Below are positions 1 through 7,075 of a stretch of DNA of 64,000 bases, in pieces. Source of the stretch: Pseudofrankia saprophytica (GTDB taxonomy: Bacteria > Actinomycetota > Actinomycetes > Frankiales > Frankiaceae); the NCBI RefSeq assembly GCF_000235425.2, contig NZ_KI912266.1:7494720-7558719 (forward strand), read 5' to 3'. Made by a program: the position numbers and the translations under genes. Each line of letters begins with the position of its first letter. Positions within the stretch are counted from its first letter, which is position 1. A model generated the notes under the pieces. It searched no databases. It was not told the origin of the DNA and worked only from the letters and a program-made list of their open reading frames with translations.

Positions 1-806
1 GGCGCCTCCTGCAGCAGCCGCTCGCAGCGGGCGTAGCGCGCGATGCCGACCCGTTCGAAGGCGAGCACCTCCTGCACGACGGTCCAGCCGCCGTCGACCT
101 CTCCGAGCACGTCCCGCTCGGTGACCCGCACGTCGTCGAAGAACACCTCGTTGAGGTGGTGCGGGCCCATCATGCAGGCGATCGGGCGGACCTCGATCCC
201 CGGCGAGTCCATCGGCACCAGGAAGATCGTCAGGCCCTGCTGCTTGCGCCCGGTCGTCGAGGTGCGGGCGAGCAGGAAGCACCACTGCGCCATGGTGGCG
301 TAGGAGGTCCAGATCTTCTGGCCGTGGATCCGCCAGGCACGGCCGCCGGTGCCGTCACCGCTCTCGTCCGGGCGGGCGGCGGTGCGCAGCGAGGCGAGGT
401 CGGACCCCGAGCCCGGCTCGCTGAAGCCCTGGCACCAGATCACCTCGCCGCGCGAGATCGGCGGCAGGTGCCGGGCGCGCTGCGCGGCCGTGCCGTGCCG
501 CATGATCGTCGGCCCGACCCAGTTGACGCCCATGTACTGGGCGCCGCGCGGCTCGTGGCTGGCCCACATCTCCTCGCGGACGACGGTCTGCTCCCACAGC
601 GACGCGCCGCGGCCGCCGAACTCCTCCGGCCAGGCCATGCACAGCAGGCCCTCATCGGCGAGCAGCCGGCAGAAGTCCTGCGCGATGGCGAGGTCGGCGG
701 GGTTGGCGGTGAACGCGCCGAGGTAGTCGGCGGGCACGTGCTCGCGCACCAGCGCGCGCAGCCGCCCGCGTAACGCGGCCGCCGCTGGGCCCAGGTCGTA
801 CTCCAT
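1..806 (-). CDS. Acyl-CoA dehydrogenase, N-terminal part (cut by window edge)
   Basis: The reverse strand is open from an ATG at 806 to the window edge, about 268 codons. It reads as the N-terminal and middle domains of an FAD-dependent acyl-CoA dehydrogenase, which oxidises acyl-CoA to the 2-enoyl-CoA. Visible family signatures are WPEEFGG near residue 60, the FAD/substrate motif QGFSEPGSGSDL, and WTSYA. The C-terminal domain with the catalytic base lies outside the window. No clear ribosome binding site precedes the ATG. The gene is divergent from a GntR regulator 66 bp away, which is the likely controller. The family call is firm; the substrate is unknown. Confidence 0.9.
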   Translation of the reverse strand, partial: MEYDLGPAAAALRGRLRALVREHVPADYLGAFTANPADLAIAQDFCRLLADEGLLCMAWPEEFGGRGASLWEQTVVREEMWASHEPRGAQYMGVNWVGPTIMRHGTAAQRARHLPPISRGEVIWCQGFSEPGSGSDLASLRTAARPDESGDGTGGRAWRIHGQKIWTSYATMAQWCFLLARTSTTGRKQQGLTIFLVPMDSPGIEVRPIACMMGPHHLNEVFFDDVRVTERDVLGEVDGGWTVVQEVLAFERVGIARYARCERLLQEA

Positions 807-833
807 GGACGCCAGACCGTAATGCAGGCCCGC

Positions 834-862
834 TAGTACGGTCAATACTTATAAGGATAGTA
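834..862. promoter_or_regulatory. Candidate GntR operator in divergent promoter
   Basis: The 66 bp between the acyl-CoA dehydrogenase and the GntR gene contain the only AT-rich stretch here. TAGTA occurs at 834-838 and again at 858-862, with TACTT between them in inverted sense at 846-850. This spaced TAGTA/TACTT pattern is what a FadR-type dimer could bind, and it could control both genes. The assignment is inference from position and symmetry only. Confidence 0.35.
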
Positions 863-872
863 AGATTGAGGT

Positions 873-1724
873 GTGCCGACGAACCGCCGCAGGGCCATCC
901 CCCCGCTACGCGTCGCCGAAGCCATCGCCGCGACGCTGCGCGACCGGATCCTGGCCGGCAACGACGCCGACGGCTACCGGCTGCCCACTCAGGAGCAGCT
1001 CGTGGAGGAGTTCGGGGTGAGCTACCCGTCCGTGCGGGAGGCGATCCGGATCCTGGAGACCGAGGGGCTCGTCACCGTCCGGCGTGGCAACGTCGGCGGC
1101 GCGGAGGTCCACCGGCCGGACCCGTCGTCCGCCGCTTACCACCTGGGCCTGGTCCTGCAGGCCGGCCGGGTCACGCTCGGCGACCTGGCAGGCGGGCTGC
1201 AACTGCTGGAGCCGCTGTGCGCGGCCGAGTGCGCCCGCCGCGACGACCGCGACACGCAGGTCGTGCCGGCACTGCGCGCCAACGTGGACCAGTCGGCCGA
1301 GCTGGTCGGGAGCGGGCCCGGCGGCAGCGGGCTCGTCGGCAGCGGCGTCGCCTTCACCGAGACGGCGCGGCAGTTCCACGAGCTCATCGTCGCGTTCACC
1401 CCGAACGCGACGGTCCGCCTCGTCGTCAGCAGCCTGGTCGCCCTGTGGTCGGCGCAGGAGGTGCGCTGGGCGGAGCTGCTGACGAGCCGCGGCGAGTACC
1501 CCGCGCAGGAGGACGCCCAGGCCGTCGTGCGCACGCACCGGCGCATCCTCGCCGAGATCGAGGCCGGCCGGGCGGCCGAGGCCGAGCGCATCTCCCGCGC
1601 CCATCTCGCCGCGTCGCAGGCGCTGCTCGTCGACCGTTTCGACAGCGACATACACGCCGCGTCGACGCGGACCTGGCAGGCCGTCGCCCCGGTCGGGGGC
1701 GCGCGGATCTCCAGCCGCGTCTGA
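873..1724 (+). CDS. GntR family (FadR/FCD-type) transcriptional regulator
   Basis: A 283-residue protein starting at GTG. Residues about 10-75 form a GntR winged helix (LPTQEQLVEEFGVS, then VREAIRILETEGLV); the remainder is an all-helical FCD-type ligand-binding domain. Members typically bind an acyl-CoA or organic acid and release DNA. The gene is divergent from the acyl-CoA dehydrogenase and convergent with an aldehyde dehydrogenase, so the dehydrogenase promoter is the probable target. The last codons lie inside a perfect hairpin. Family certain, ligand unknown. Confidence 0.88.
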   Translation: MPTNRRRAIPPLRVAEAIAATLRDRILAGNDADGYRLPTQEQLVEEFGVSYPSVREAIRILETEGLVTVRRGNVGGAEVHRPDPSSAAYHLGLVLQAGRVTLGDLAGGLQLLEPLCAAECARRDDRDTQVVPALRANVDQSAELVGSGPGGSGLVGSGVAFTETARQFHELIVAFTPNATVRLVVSSLVALWSAQEVRWAELLTSRGEYPAQEDAQAVVRTHRRILAEIEAGRAAEAERISRAHLAASQALLVDRFDSDIHAASTRTWQAVAPVGGARISSRV

Positions 1725-1740
1725 GGCTGGAGATCCGCGC
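1701..1740. terminator. Perfect 16-bp hairpin between convergent genes
   Basis: GCGCGGATCTCCAGCC at 1701-1716 is the exact reverse complement of 1725-1740, with an 8-nt loop holding the GntR stop codon. It lies between the convergent regulator and aldehyde dehydrogenase genes, so it probably terminates transcription in both directions. There is no T tract, as is common in high-GC actinobacteria. Confidence 0.75.
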
Positions 1741-1774
1741 CAGCCCGGGGGCCCGCCGTCAGGCCGTCCGCCGG

Positions 1775-3214
1775 CTAGGAGCCGGACCCGGCGGGGGTGT
1801 AGCCAAGGATGCCCTTGGTCTCCAGGTACTCGTGGAAGCCGAACTCGCCCCACTCGCGGCCGTTGCCGCTCTTCTTGTAGCCGCCGAACGGGCAGGCGAA
1901 GTCGAACCCGTCGTTGATGGTCACCATGCCGGCGCGGATGCGGCGGGCGACGGCGCGGCAGGCTTCCAGGTCGACGCCCGCGACGTAGCCGGCGAGGCCG
2001 TACTCCGTGTCGTTCGCGATCTCGACCGCGTGGTCTACGCCGTCGTAGCCGATGATCACCAGAACCGGGCCGAAGATCTCCTCGCGGGCGATCGTCATGT
2101 CGTTCTTGACGTCGGCGAAGACGGTCGGGCGGACGTAGAAGCCCCTGGTCAGCCCGTCGGGGCGGCCGGGGCCGCCGGCGACCAGCGTCGCGCCCTCGTC
2201 GAGGCCCTTCTGAAGAAGCGCCTGGATCTTCTCGAACTGGCTGGCGGAGACGACCGGACCGATCGTGACCTCGGTGTTCGGGTCGCCGACCGTGACCCGC
2301 TCGGCGGCGGCGCGCGCCGCCGCGATGGCCTCGGCCATCCGCTCGCTGGGCACCAGCATCCGCGACGGGGCGCTGCAGGTCTGGCCCGAGTTGCCCATCA
2401 TGCTCGCGACGCCCTTGGCCACGTTCGCGGCGAAGGCCTCGTCGTCGAGGATGATGTTCGGGCCCTTGCCGCCGAGCTCCTGGGCCACCCGCTTGACGGT
2501 CGGGGCGGCGTTACGCGCGATCTCGATGCCCGCCCGGGTCGAGCCGGTGAAGGAGACCATGTCGACGCCCGGGTGGGCGGACAGCGGCACGCCCACGCTG
2601 GGGCCGTCGCCCTGGACCAGGTTGAACACCCCGGCGGGAACACCGGCAGCGGCCAGGATCTCGGCGAAGATCTGCCCGCTGAACGGCGACCGCTCGGAGG
2701 GCTTCAGCACCGTCGTACAGCCGGTCGCCAGGGCTGGGAACACCTTCACGGCGATCTGGTTCAGCGGCCAGTTCCACGGCGTGATCAGGCCGCAGACGCC
2801 GATCGGCTCCCGCACCAGCAGCAGGCCGCCGCCGCGGTCCTCCTCGAAGACGAAGGTCTCCAGCAGCTCGATCGCCTTGGCGAGATGCCCGATGCCGAGG
2901 CCCACCTGGAAGCCGCCCGCGAGCGAGGCCGGCGCGCCCATCTCCTCGGTGAGTGCCGCGCCGAGGTCGGGCATGCGCTTCTGGTACTCGCCTACTACGC
3001 GCCGGAGTAACTCCAGGCGTTCCGCGCGGCTGGTGGCCGACCAGGCGGGGAATGCGTCGCGGGCGGCCGCCACGGCGCGGTCCACGTCCGCGGCCGAGCC
3101 CATCGCGACCGTGCCGGCGACCTCTTCGGTGGCCGGGTTCACGACCTCGAAGGTCTCCGTGCCGGCCGGGTCGGTCCACTCGCCGCCGATGTAGAACTTC
3201 CGGTACTCGCGCAT
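1775..3214 (-). CDS. NAD(P)-dependent aldehyde dehydrogenase
   Basis: A 479-residue protein of the ALDH superfamily, which oxidises an aldehyde to the acid through a cysteine thiohemiacetal. Visible motifs are TPWNWPLNQ, the glutamate motif ELGGKGPN, the catalytic cysteine in NSGQTCSAPSR and the C-terminal EEIFGPV. The reading frame stays open further upstream, but the ATG at 3214 begins the conserved MREYRKFYIGG and has GAGG about 12 nt ahead. It is transcribed in the same direction as the SDR and amidohydrolase upstream and may be their operon partner. Substrate not determinable. Confidence 0.92.
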   Translation of the reverse strand: MREYRKFYIGGEWTDPAGTETFEVVNPATEEVAGTVAMGSAADVDRAVAAARDAFPAWSATSRAERLELLRRVVGEYQKRMPDLGAALTEEMGAPASLAGGFQVGLGIGHLAKAIELLETFVFEEDRGGGLLLVREPIGVCGLITPWNWPLNQIAVKVFPALATGCTTVLKPSERSPFSGQIFAEILAAAGVPAGVFNLVQGDGPSVGVPLSAHPGVDMVSFTGSTRAGIEIARNAAPTVKRVAQELGGKGPNIILDDEAFAANVAKGVASMMGNSGQTCSAPSRMLVPSERMAEAIAAARAAAERVTVGDPNTEVTIGPVVSASQFEKIQALLQKGLDEGATLVAGGPGRPDGLTRGFYVRPTVFADVKNDMTIAREEIFGPVLVIIGYDGVDHAVEIANDTEYGLAGYVAGVDLEACRAVARRIRAGMVTINDGFDFACPFGGYKKSGNGREWGEFGFHEYLETKGILGYTPAGSGS

Positions 3215-3354
3215 GCCGTCACCCGTTCCTCGCTGGATATCAGGACGGCTCGGGGCTGAACCTCCCAGCAGGACGGACCGGCTCGCCGAGCCTTCTCCAT
3301 CCAAACCCGCCTCACCGCGAGGACGCAATGCGTCAATGTGGCCGTGGGAAAGGC

Positions 3355-4197
3355 CTAGCGCGCCGTCCAGCCGCCGTCGACGGCGATCGTCTGGCCGGTG
3401 ACGTAGCGGCCGGCGTCGCTGACCAGCCACAGCACCGCGCCGACGATGTCCTCGGGGCTGCCGTCATCCGGCAGCGGCGTGTTGCGCCGCAGCCAGGTCT
3501 GGCCGCGCTCGGTGTCGTAGAGATCGCCGGTGATCTCGCTGCGGAAGAAGCCGGGGGCGACGGTGTTCACCCGGATCCGGTGCCGCGCCCACTGCACCGC
3601 CAGCTCCACCGTCAGGCCCGACAGCCCGGCCTTGCTGGCCGCGTAGGACGCCTGCGGGATGCTCGGGATGCCGACGATGCCGCTGACCGACGACACGTGC
3701 ACGATCGCCCCGCGCCCGGCCGCCTTCATGTGCCCGAAGACGGCCTGGCTCAGCCGGAACGGCGCGACCAGGTTGAGTCCCAGCGTGCTGAGGATCGCGT
3801 CGGCCGTCTCGTCCTCCGCCCGGTCGCGGGAGAAGATGTTGCCCGCCGCGTTGACGAGGATCTCCGGGCCGCCGAGTTCGGCGGCCACCCGCGGGACGAC
3901 CGTGTCGACCTGGGCCTGGTCGAGCAGGTCGGCGCCGACGGCGAGCCCGCCGATCTCCTTCGCGAGCGCCGCCAGCCGGTCCTCCCGGCGGGCGACGATG
4001 GCGACCCGCGCGCCGGCCGCCGCGAGTGCCCGGGCGACGGCGGCGCCGAGCCCCGAGGACGCGCCCGTCACCACCGCCACCCGGCCGCCGAGCCGGAAGC
4101 CCTCTCCCGGCAGCGTCCCGTCAAGCGGCGACGTCTGGTCAAGCGGCGTCGTCTCGTCCATGCGCGTCGTCTCGCCGAGCGGCGTTGTCTGCGGCAC
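3355..4197 (-). CDS. SDR family oxidoreductase
   Basis: A 280-residue Rossmann-fold short-chain dehydrogenase/reductase. The cofactor motif TGASSGLG, NAAG, catalytic Ser (VHVSSVSG) and YAASK are all present, followed by the PGFF and VDGGW signatures. An upstream ATG at 4290 would overlap the amidohydrolase by 50 nt and add a low-complexity Thr-Pro-Leu leader. The GTG at 4197 has GGAGG four nucleotides ahead and is preferred; the ATG at 4161 is a third option. It is the second gene of a probable three-gene operon with the amidohydrolase and ALDH. Confidence 0.85.
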   Translation of the reverse strand: MPQTTPLGETTRMDETTPLDQTSPLDGTLPGEGFRLGGRVAVVTGASSGLGAAVARALAAAGARVAIVARREDRLAALAKEIGGLAVGADLLDQAQVDTVVPRVAAELGGPEILVNAAGNIFSRDRAEDETADAILSTLGLNLVAPFRLSQAVFGHMKAAGRGAIVHVSSVSGIVGIPSIPQASYAASKAGLSGLTVELAVQWARHRIRVNTVAPGFFRSEITGDLYDTERGQTWLRRNTPLPDDGSPEDIVGAVLWLVSDAGRYVTGQTIAVDGGWTAR

Positions 4198-4240
4198 CGT
4201 TCCTCCGGGCTGGGTCGGCTCGTCGTCGAGCGCCGGCACG

Positions 4241-5947
4241 TCAGCCCGCCGTGACGAGCTGGCCGGGACGGGCGTCGGTGAGCTGGTCATGGTCGACGAG
4301 GATCTCCCCGCCGACCAGCGTGTAGTCGTAGCCGCGGGCCCGCTGGACGAAGCGCTGCGCTCCCAGCGGCAGGTCGGCGCGCATCTCCGGCGTGTCCAGG
4401 TCGAGCCTCTCCAGGTCGATCACGTTGACGTCCGCGTGCGCTCCGGGCGCGAGCACGCCGCGGTCGCGGATGCCGAACAGCTCCGCGCCCTCGCGGGTGA
4501 GCTTGCGGACCGCGGTGGCGATGTCGAGCAGTCCGGTCTCGCGCACCCAGTGCCTGAGCAGATAGGTGGACTGGCCGGCGTCCATCGTCAGCGCGACGTG
4601 CGCCCCGGCGTCCGCGACGCCGACGACGACGTCCGGGTTGGTCAGCATCGCGGCGACGGCGTCGAGGCTCTGGTTGAGCACCGGGTAGTAGAGCAGACCC
4701 AGGCCGGCGGTGTCGGACAGGAAGTCGAGGAACGCGGCGGCGGGCGACGTGCCGCGCCGGGTCGCCTCGGCCGCCAGGCTGTTCTCCGGCCGGACGTCGT
4801 AGCTCGCGGGGCCCGGCGGCAGCAGGTAGAGCTTGCCCGGGTCCTTCGGCGCGAGCGGGCCGGACAGGCTGGTCGGCTCGTTCGCCTGCGCCACCAGCAG
4901 CGCCCGGGTGCCCTCGTCGGCGATCGCGGCGAGGCGCTCCGGGAAGGGACGGGCGGCGAGCCGCGCCCAGGCAGGCAGGGTGTCGTACGGGGTACGGCCG
5001 ACCAGCCCGTAGAGGATGCCGCTGCCGCGGGCGGACGTCTGCGGGCGCAGGTCGGCGCCGCGGGCGCGGGCGGCGGCGACCTGGTCCATCACCCAGGACC
5101 ACAGGTCCGGCCGGCGGTCGCTCTGCGTGATGGCGAAGCTGAGCGGGCGGCCGGAGGCCCGGCTGACCTCCTCCATCCAGGCGAGCTCGGCGACCGAGTT
5201 CCGCCGGGTGGGCCCGTCGCGCTCCCCGATGCGCGCGACGACCTCGATCGTGCCCCTGCCGCGGGCACCGAGCGCGCCGCCGATCGCGGCCAGCTCCTCG
5301 GGGCGGGCGAACGTTCCGGGCACCGGCCGGCCGTCCGGGACGGTGTGCATGAAGCTGCGGGAGGTGGAGAAGCCGAGCGCGCCGGCGTCGACAGCCTCGC
5401 CGACGAGCGCCGCGATCCGGGCGACGTCGTCGTCGGTGGCGGCCGCGTCCTCGAGGCCGCGCTCCCCCATGACGTAGTAGCGCAGGGCGCAGTGGCCGAC
5501 GAGGCCGCCGACGTTGACGCCCAGCGCGCGCGACCCGAGAGCGCGCAGGTAGTCGCCGTAGGTCTCCCAGCCCCAGCCGAGGCCGGTCATGATCGTGTCG
5601 GCCGGGAGGTCCTCGACGGCCTCCATCATCTCGGCGAGGTAGCGCTCCTGGCCGGGGCGAACCGGCGCGAACGTGACGCCGCAGTTGCCGAGCACCACCG
5701 TGGTCACCCCGTGCGAGCTCGACGGGCTGGCCACCGGGTCCCAGAACAGCTGGGCGTCGAGGTGGGTGTGGATGTCGACGAAGCCGGGCGTCACCAGCCG
5801 CCCGGAGGCGTCCAGCTCGCGCCGGCCCCGCTCGGCGACCGCGCCCACCTCGGTGACCCGGCCGCCGTCGATCGCGACGTCCGCCTTCCGGGGCGGCGCC
5901 CCCGTGCCGTCGACGACCTCGCCGCCGCGGATCACGACGTCATGCAT
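4241..5947 (-). CDS. N-acyl-D-amino-acid deacylase family amidohydrolase
   Basis: A 568-residue metal-dependent amidohydrolase of the D-aminoacylase type. It has the composite beta-sandwich start (VIRGGEVVDGTG), the metal motif VDIHTHLD with H60 and H62, the bridging-ligand GNCG with C89 typical of this subfamily, LVGHCALR, and the late ADAGAH motif. Family members hydrolyse the amide bond of N-acyl-D-amino acids. In actinobacteria many close relatives sit among acyl-CoA genes and have unknown substrates. It is first in a same-strand run with an SDR and an ALDH, and divergent from a TetR regulator. Confidence 0.87.
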   Translation of the reverse strand: MHDVVIRGGEVVDGTGAPPRKADVAIDGGRVTEVGAVAERGRRELDASGRLVTPGFVDIHTHLDAQLFWDPVASPSSSHGVTTVVLGNCGVTFAPVRPGQERYLAEMMEAVEDLPADTIMTGLGWGWETYGDYLRALGSRALGVNVGGLVGHCALRYYVMGERGLEDAAATDDDVARIAALVGEAVDAGALGFSTSRSFMHTVPDGRPVPGTFARPEELAAIGGALGARGRGTIEVVARIGERDGPTRRNSVAELAWMEEVSRASGRPLSFAITQSDRRPDLWSWVMDQVAAARARGADLRPQTSARGSGILYGLVGRTPYDTLPAWARLAARPFPERLAAIADEGTRALLVAQANEPTSLSGPLAPKDPGKLYLLPPGPASYDVRPENSLAAEATRRGTSPAAAFLDFLSDTAGLGLLYYPVLNQSLDAVAAMLTNPDVVVGVADAGAHVALTMDAGQSTYLLRHWVRETGLLDIATAVRKLTREGAELFGIRDRGVLAPGAHADVNVIDLERLDLDTPEMRADLPLGAQRFVQRARGYDYTLVGGEILVDHDQLTDARPGQLVTAG

Positions 5948-6113
5948 GGCTTCGCTCCCGCCGGGCGCCGCGACCTGGGATCACGGAATAAGTAAACACT
6001 CATTTCCTAATGAACCTAAGATCGCCGCCATCCGCGTGTCAAGTCATCGACGTCGACATCGAGATCAGAGACGCGACCCCATGACGGAGACAACACGAGA
6101 ACCATGATCGGAG

Positions 6114-6143
6114 CAGGTAAGATAGCGTACGTTCATTCACCTG
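6114..6143. promoter_or_regulatory. 30-bp imperfect palindrome, probable TetR operator
   Basis: The sequence starts CAGGT, ends ACCTG and is centred on CGTACG, with 20 of 30 positions symmetric. It lies 43 bp ahead of the TetR start and faces the divergent amidohydrolase, the usual place for an autoregulatory TetR site. Binding is inferred. Confidence 0.5.
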
Positions 6144-6186
6144 GCGCCGATTGCCCGACAGAGACAGCGCCATACCAGGAGGACCG

Positions 6187-6897
6187 ATGGCCGACTCGAC
6201 GGTGGAGCAGACAGTCCCGGAGTCCGGCCCGGCTCCATCCGCCGATGCCGAGCCCGAGGCCAGGCCACGGCCGCGGCGGCTGACCGCCGAGGCGCGCAAG
6301 AGTTCCATTCTAAAGGCCGCCCGGCAGGCGTTCGTAGAGACCGGCGATATGAACGGCACCACTATCAAGCAGATCGCCGAACGCGGTGGCATCAGCGAAG
6401 GCGTAATTTACCGCCATTTCGAGAGCAAGGACCAGCTCTTCTACGAGGCCGTCTTCGAGCCGCTGCGCCAGGCGATCGACGAGCTGGTGGCCGCCACCGA
6501 GGTCGTCGACCTTGACGAGCCGCTGACGCCCGAGCGTCAGCTCGAGACCCTCAACGGCCTGTACCGCCAGCTCATCTCGACGCTGGAGGAGATCCTGCCG
6601 CTGCTGGGCCTGGTGCTCTTCGGCGACCCGAAGGTGGCGCGGCGCTTCTACCGCAAGCACTTCACCGTCGCCATGGACCGGCTGGCCGAGGCCTGGCGCG
6701 AGGTCGAGGACCGCTACGGCTTCGAGTTCGAGTCCCCGGACATCTCCGCCCGCGCCGTCATGGGCATCGCCCTGGTGCTGGCCCTCGAGAGCCGGCACAA
6801 CGACCTGTTCAACCGCGACCGCGCGATCAGCCTGGTCACCCAGAGCACCGTCAAGGGCTTCTTCCCCACCCTCGAGCCCACCCGCCGCCGCCGCTGA
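6187..6897 (+). CDS. TetR family transcriptional regulator
   Basis: A 236-residue regulator. After a 35-residue disordered Pro/Glu-rich leader comes the TetR helix-turn-helix (ILKAARQAFVETG, TIKQIAERGGISEGVIYRHF), then an all-helical ligand domain. The ATG at 6187 is chosen over one at 6151 because AGGAGG lies four nucleotides ahead. It is divergent from the amidohydrolase operon, with a palindrome between them, so it probably represses that operon and itself. Ligand unknown, perhaps an acyl compound. Confidence 0.88.
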   Translation: MADSTVEQTVPESGPAPSADAEPEARPRPRRLTAEARKSSILKAARQAFVETGDMNGTTIKQIAERGGISEGVIYRHFESKDQLFYEAVFEPLRQAIDELVAATEVVDLDEPLTPERQLETLNGLYRQLISTLEEILPLLGLVLFGDPKVARRFYRKHFTVAMDRLAEAWREVEDRYGFEFESPDISARAVMGIALVLALESRHNDLFNRDRAISLVTQSTVKGFFPTLEPTRRRR

Positions 6898-6935
6898 CCG
6901 GCGCGCGGCGCCGCGCGGCGCTCCCCACCACCCAT

Positions 6936-7008
6936 GATCGCCGCCTACGTGTCGCCGTCGTCGCGATTCGGCCGAATTCACGACTGCGACAACACGTAAG
7001 CGGCGATC
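6936..7008. repeat. 73-bp palindromic element, copy 1
   Basis: The two arms begin and end with GATCGCCG/CGGCGATC and pair over about 35 nt with a few mismatches (core TACGTG and TCG..GTCGT). It lies between the convergent TetR and transporter genes, 68 nt beyond the transporter stop. A second copy of the same length and with the same core is at 31211-31283. A self-complementary GCGCGGCGCCGCGC at 6903-6916 sits just before it. The likely local role is a bidirectional terminator. Confidence 0.8.
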
Positions 7009-7075
7009 AACCGGCCCTGCGGCCGGGCGGGCGTTGGGGGCGGCGGGTAGGGCGGCGCCGTCCCCGCCGGGAGCG

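Noticed and set aside
866-3010. A 714-codon open frame on the + strand
   Set aside because: It is a GC-bias shadow of the GntR gene and the reverse-strand ALDH; the translation is Arg/Gly/Ala-rich with no family motif.
4198-4290. Longer SDR start with a Thr-Pro-Leu leader
   Set aside because: It overlaps the amidohydrolase, lacks a ribosome site and is low-complexity; GTG 4197 has GGAGG.
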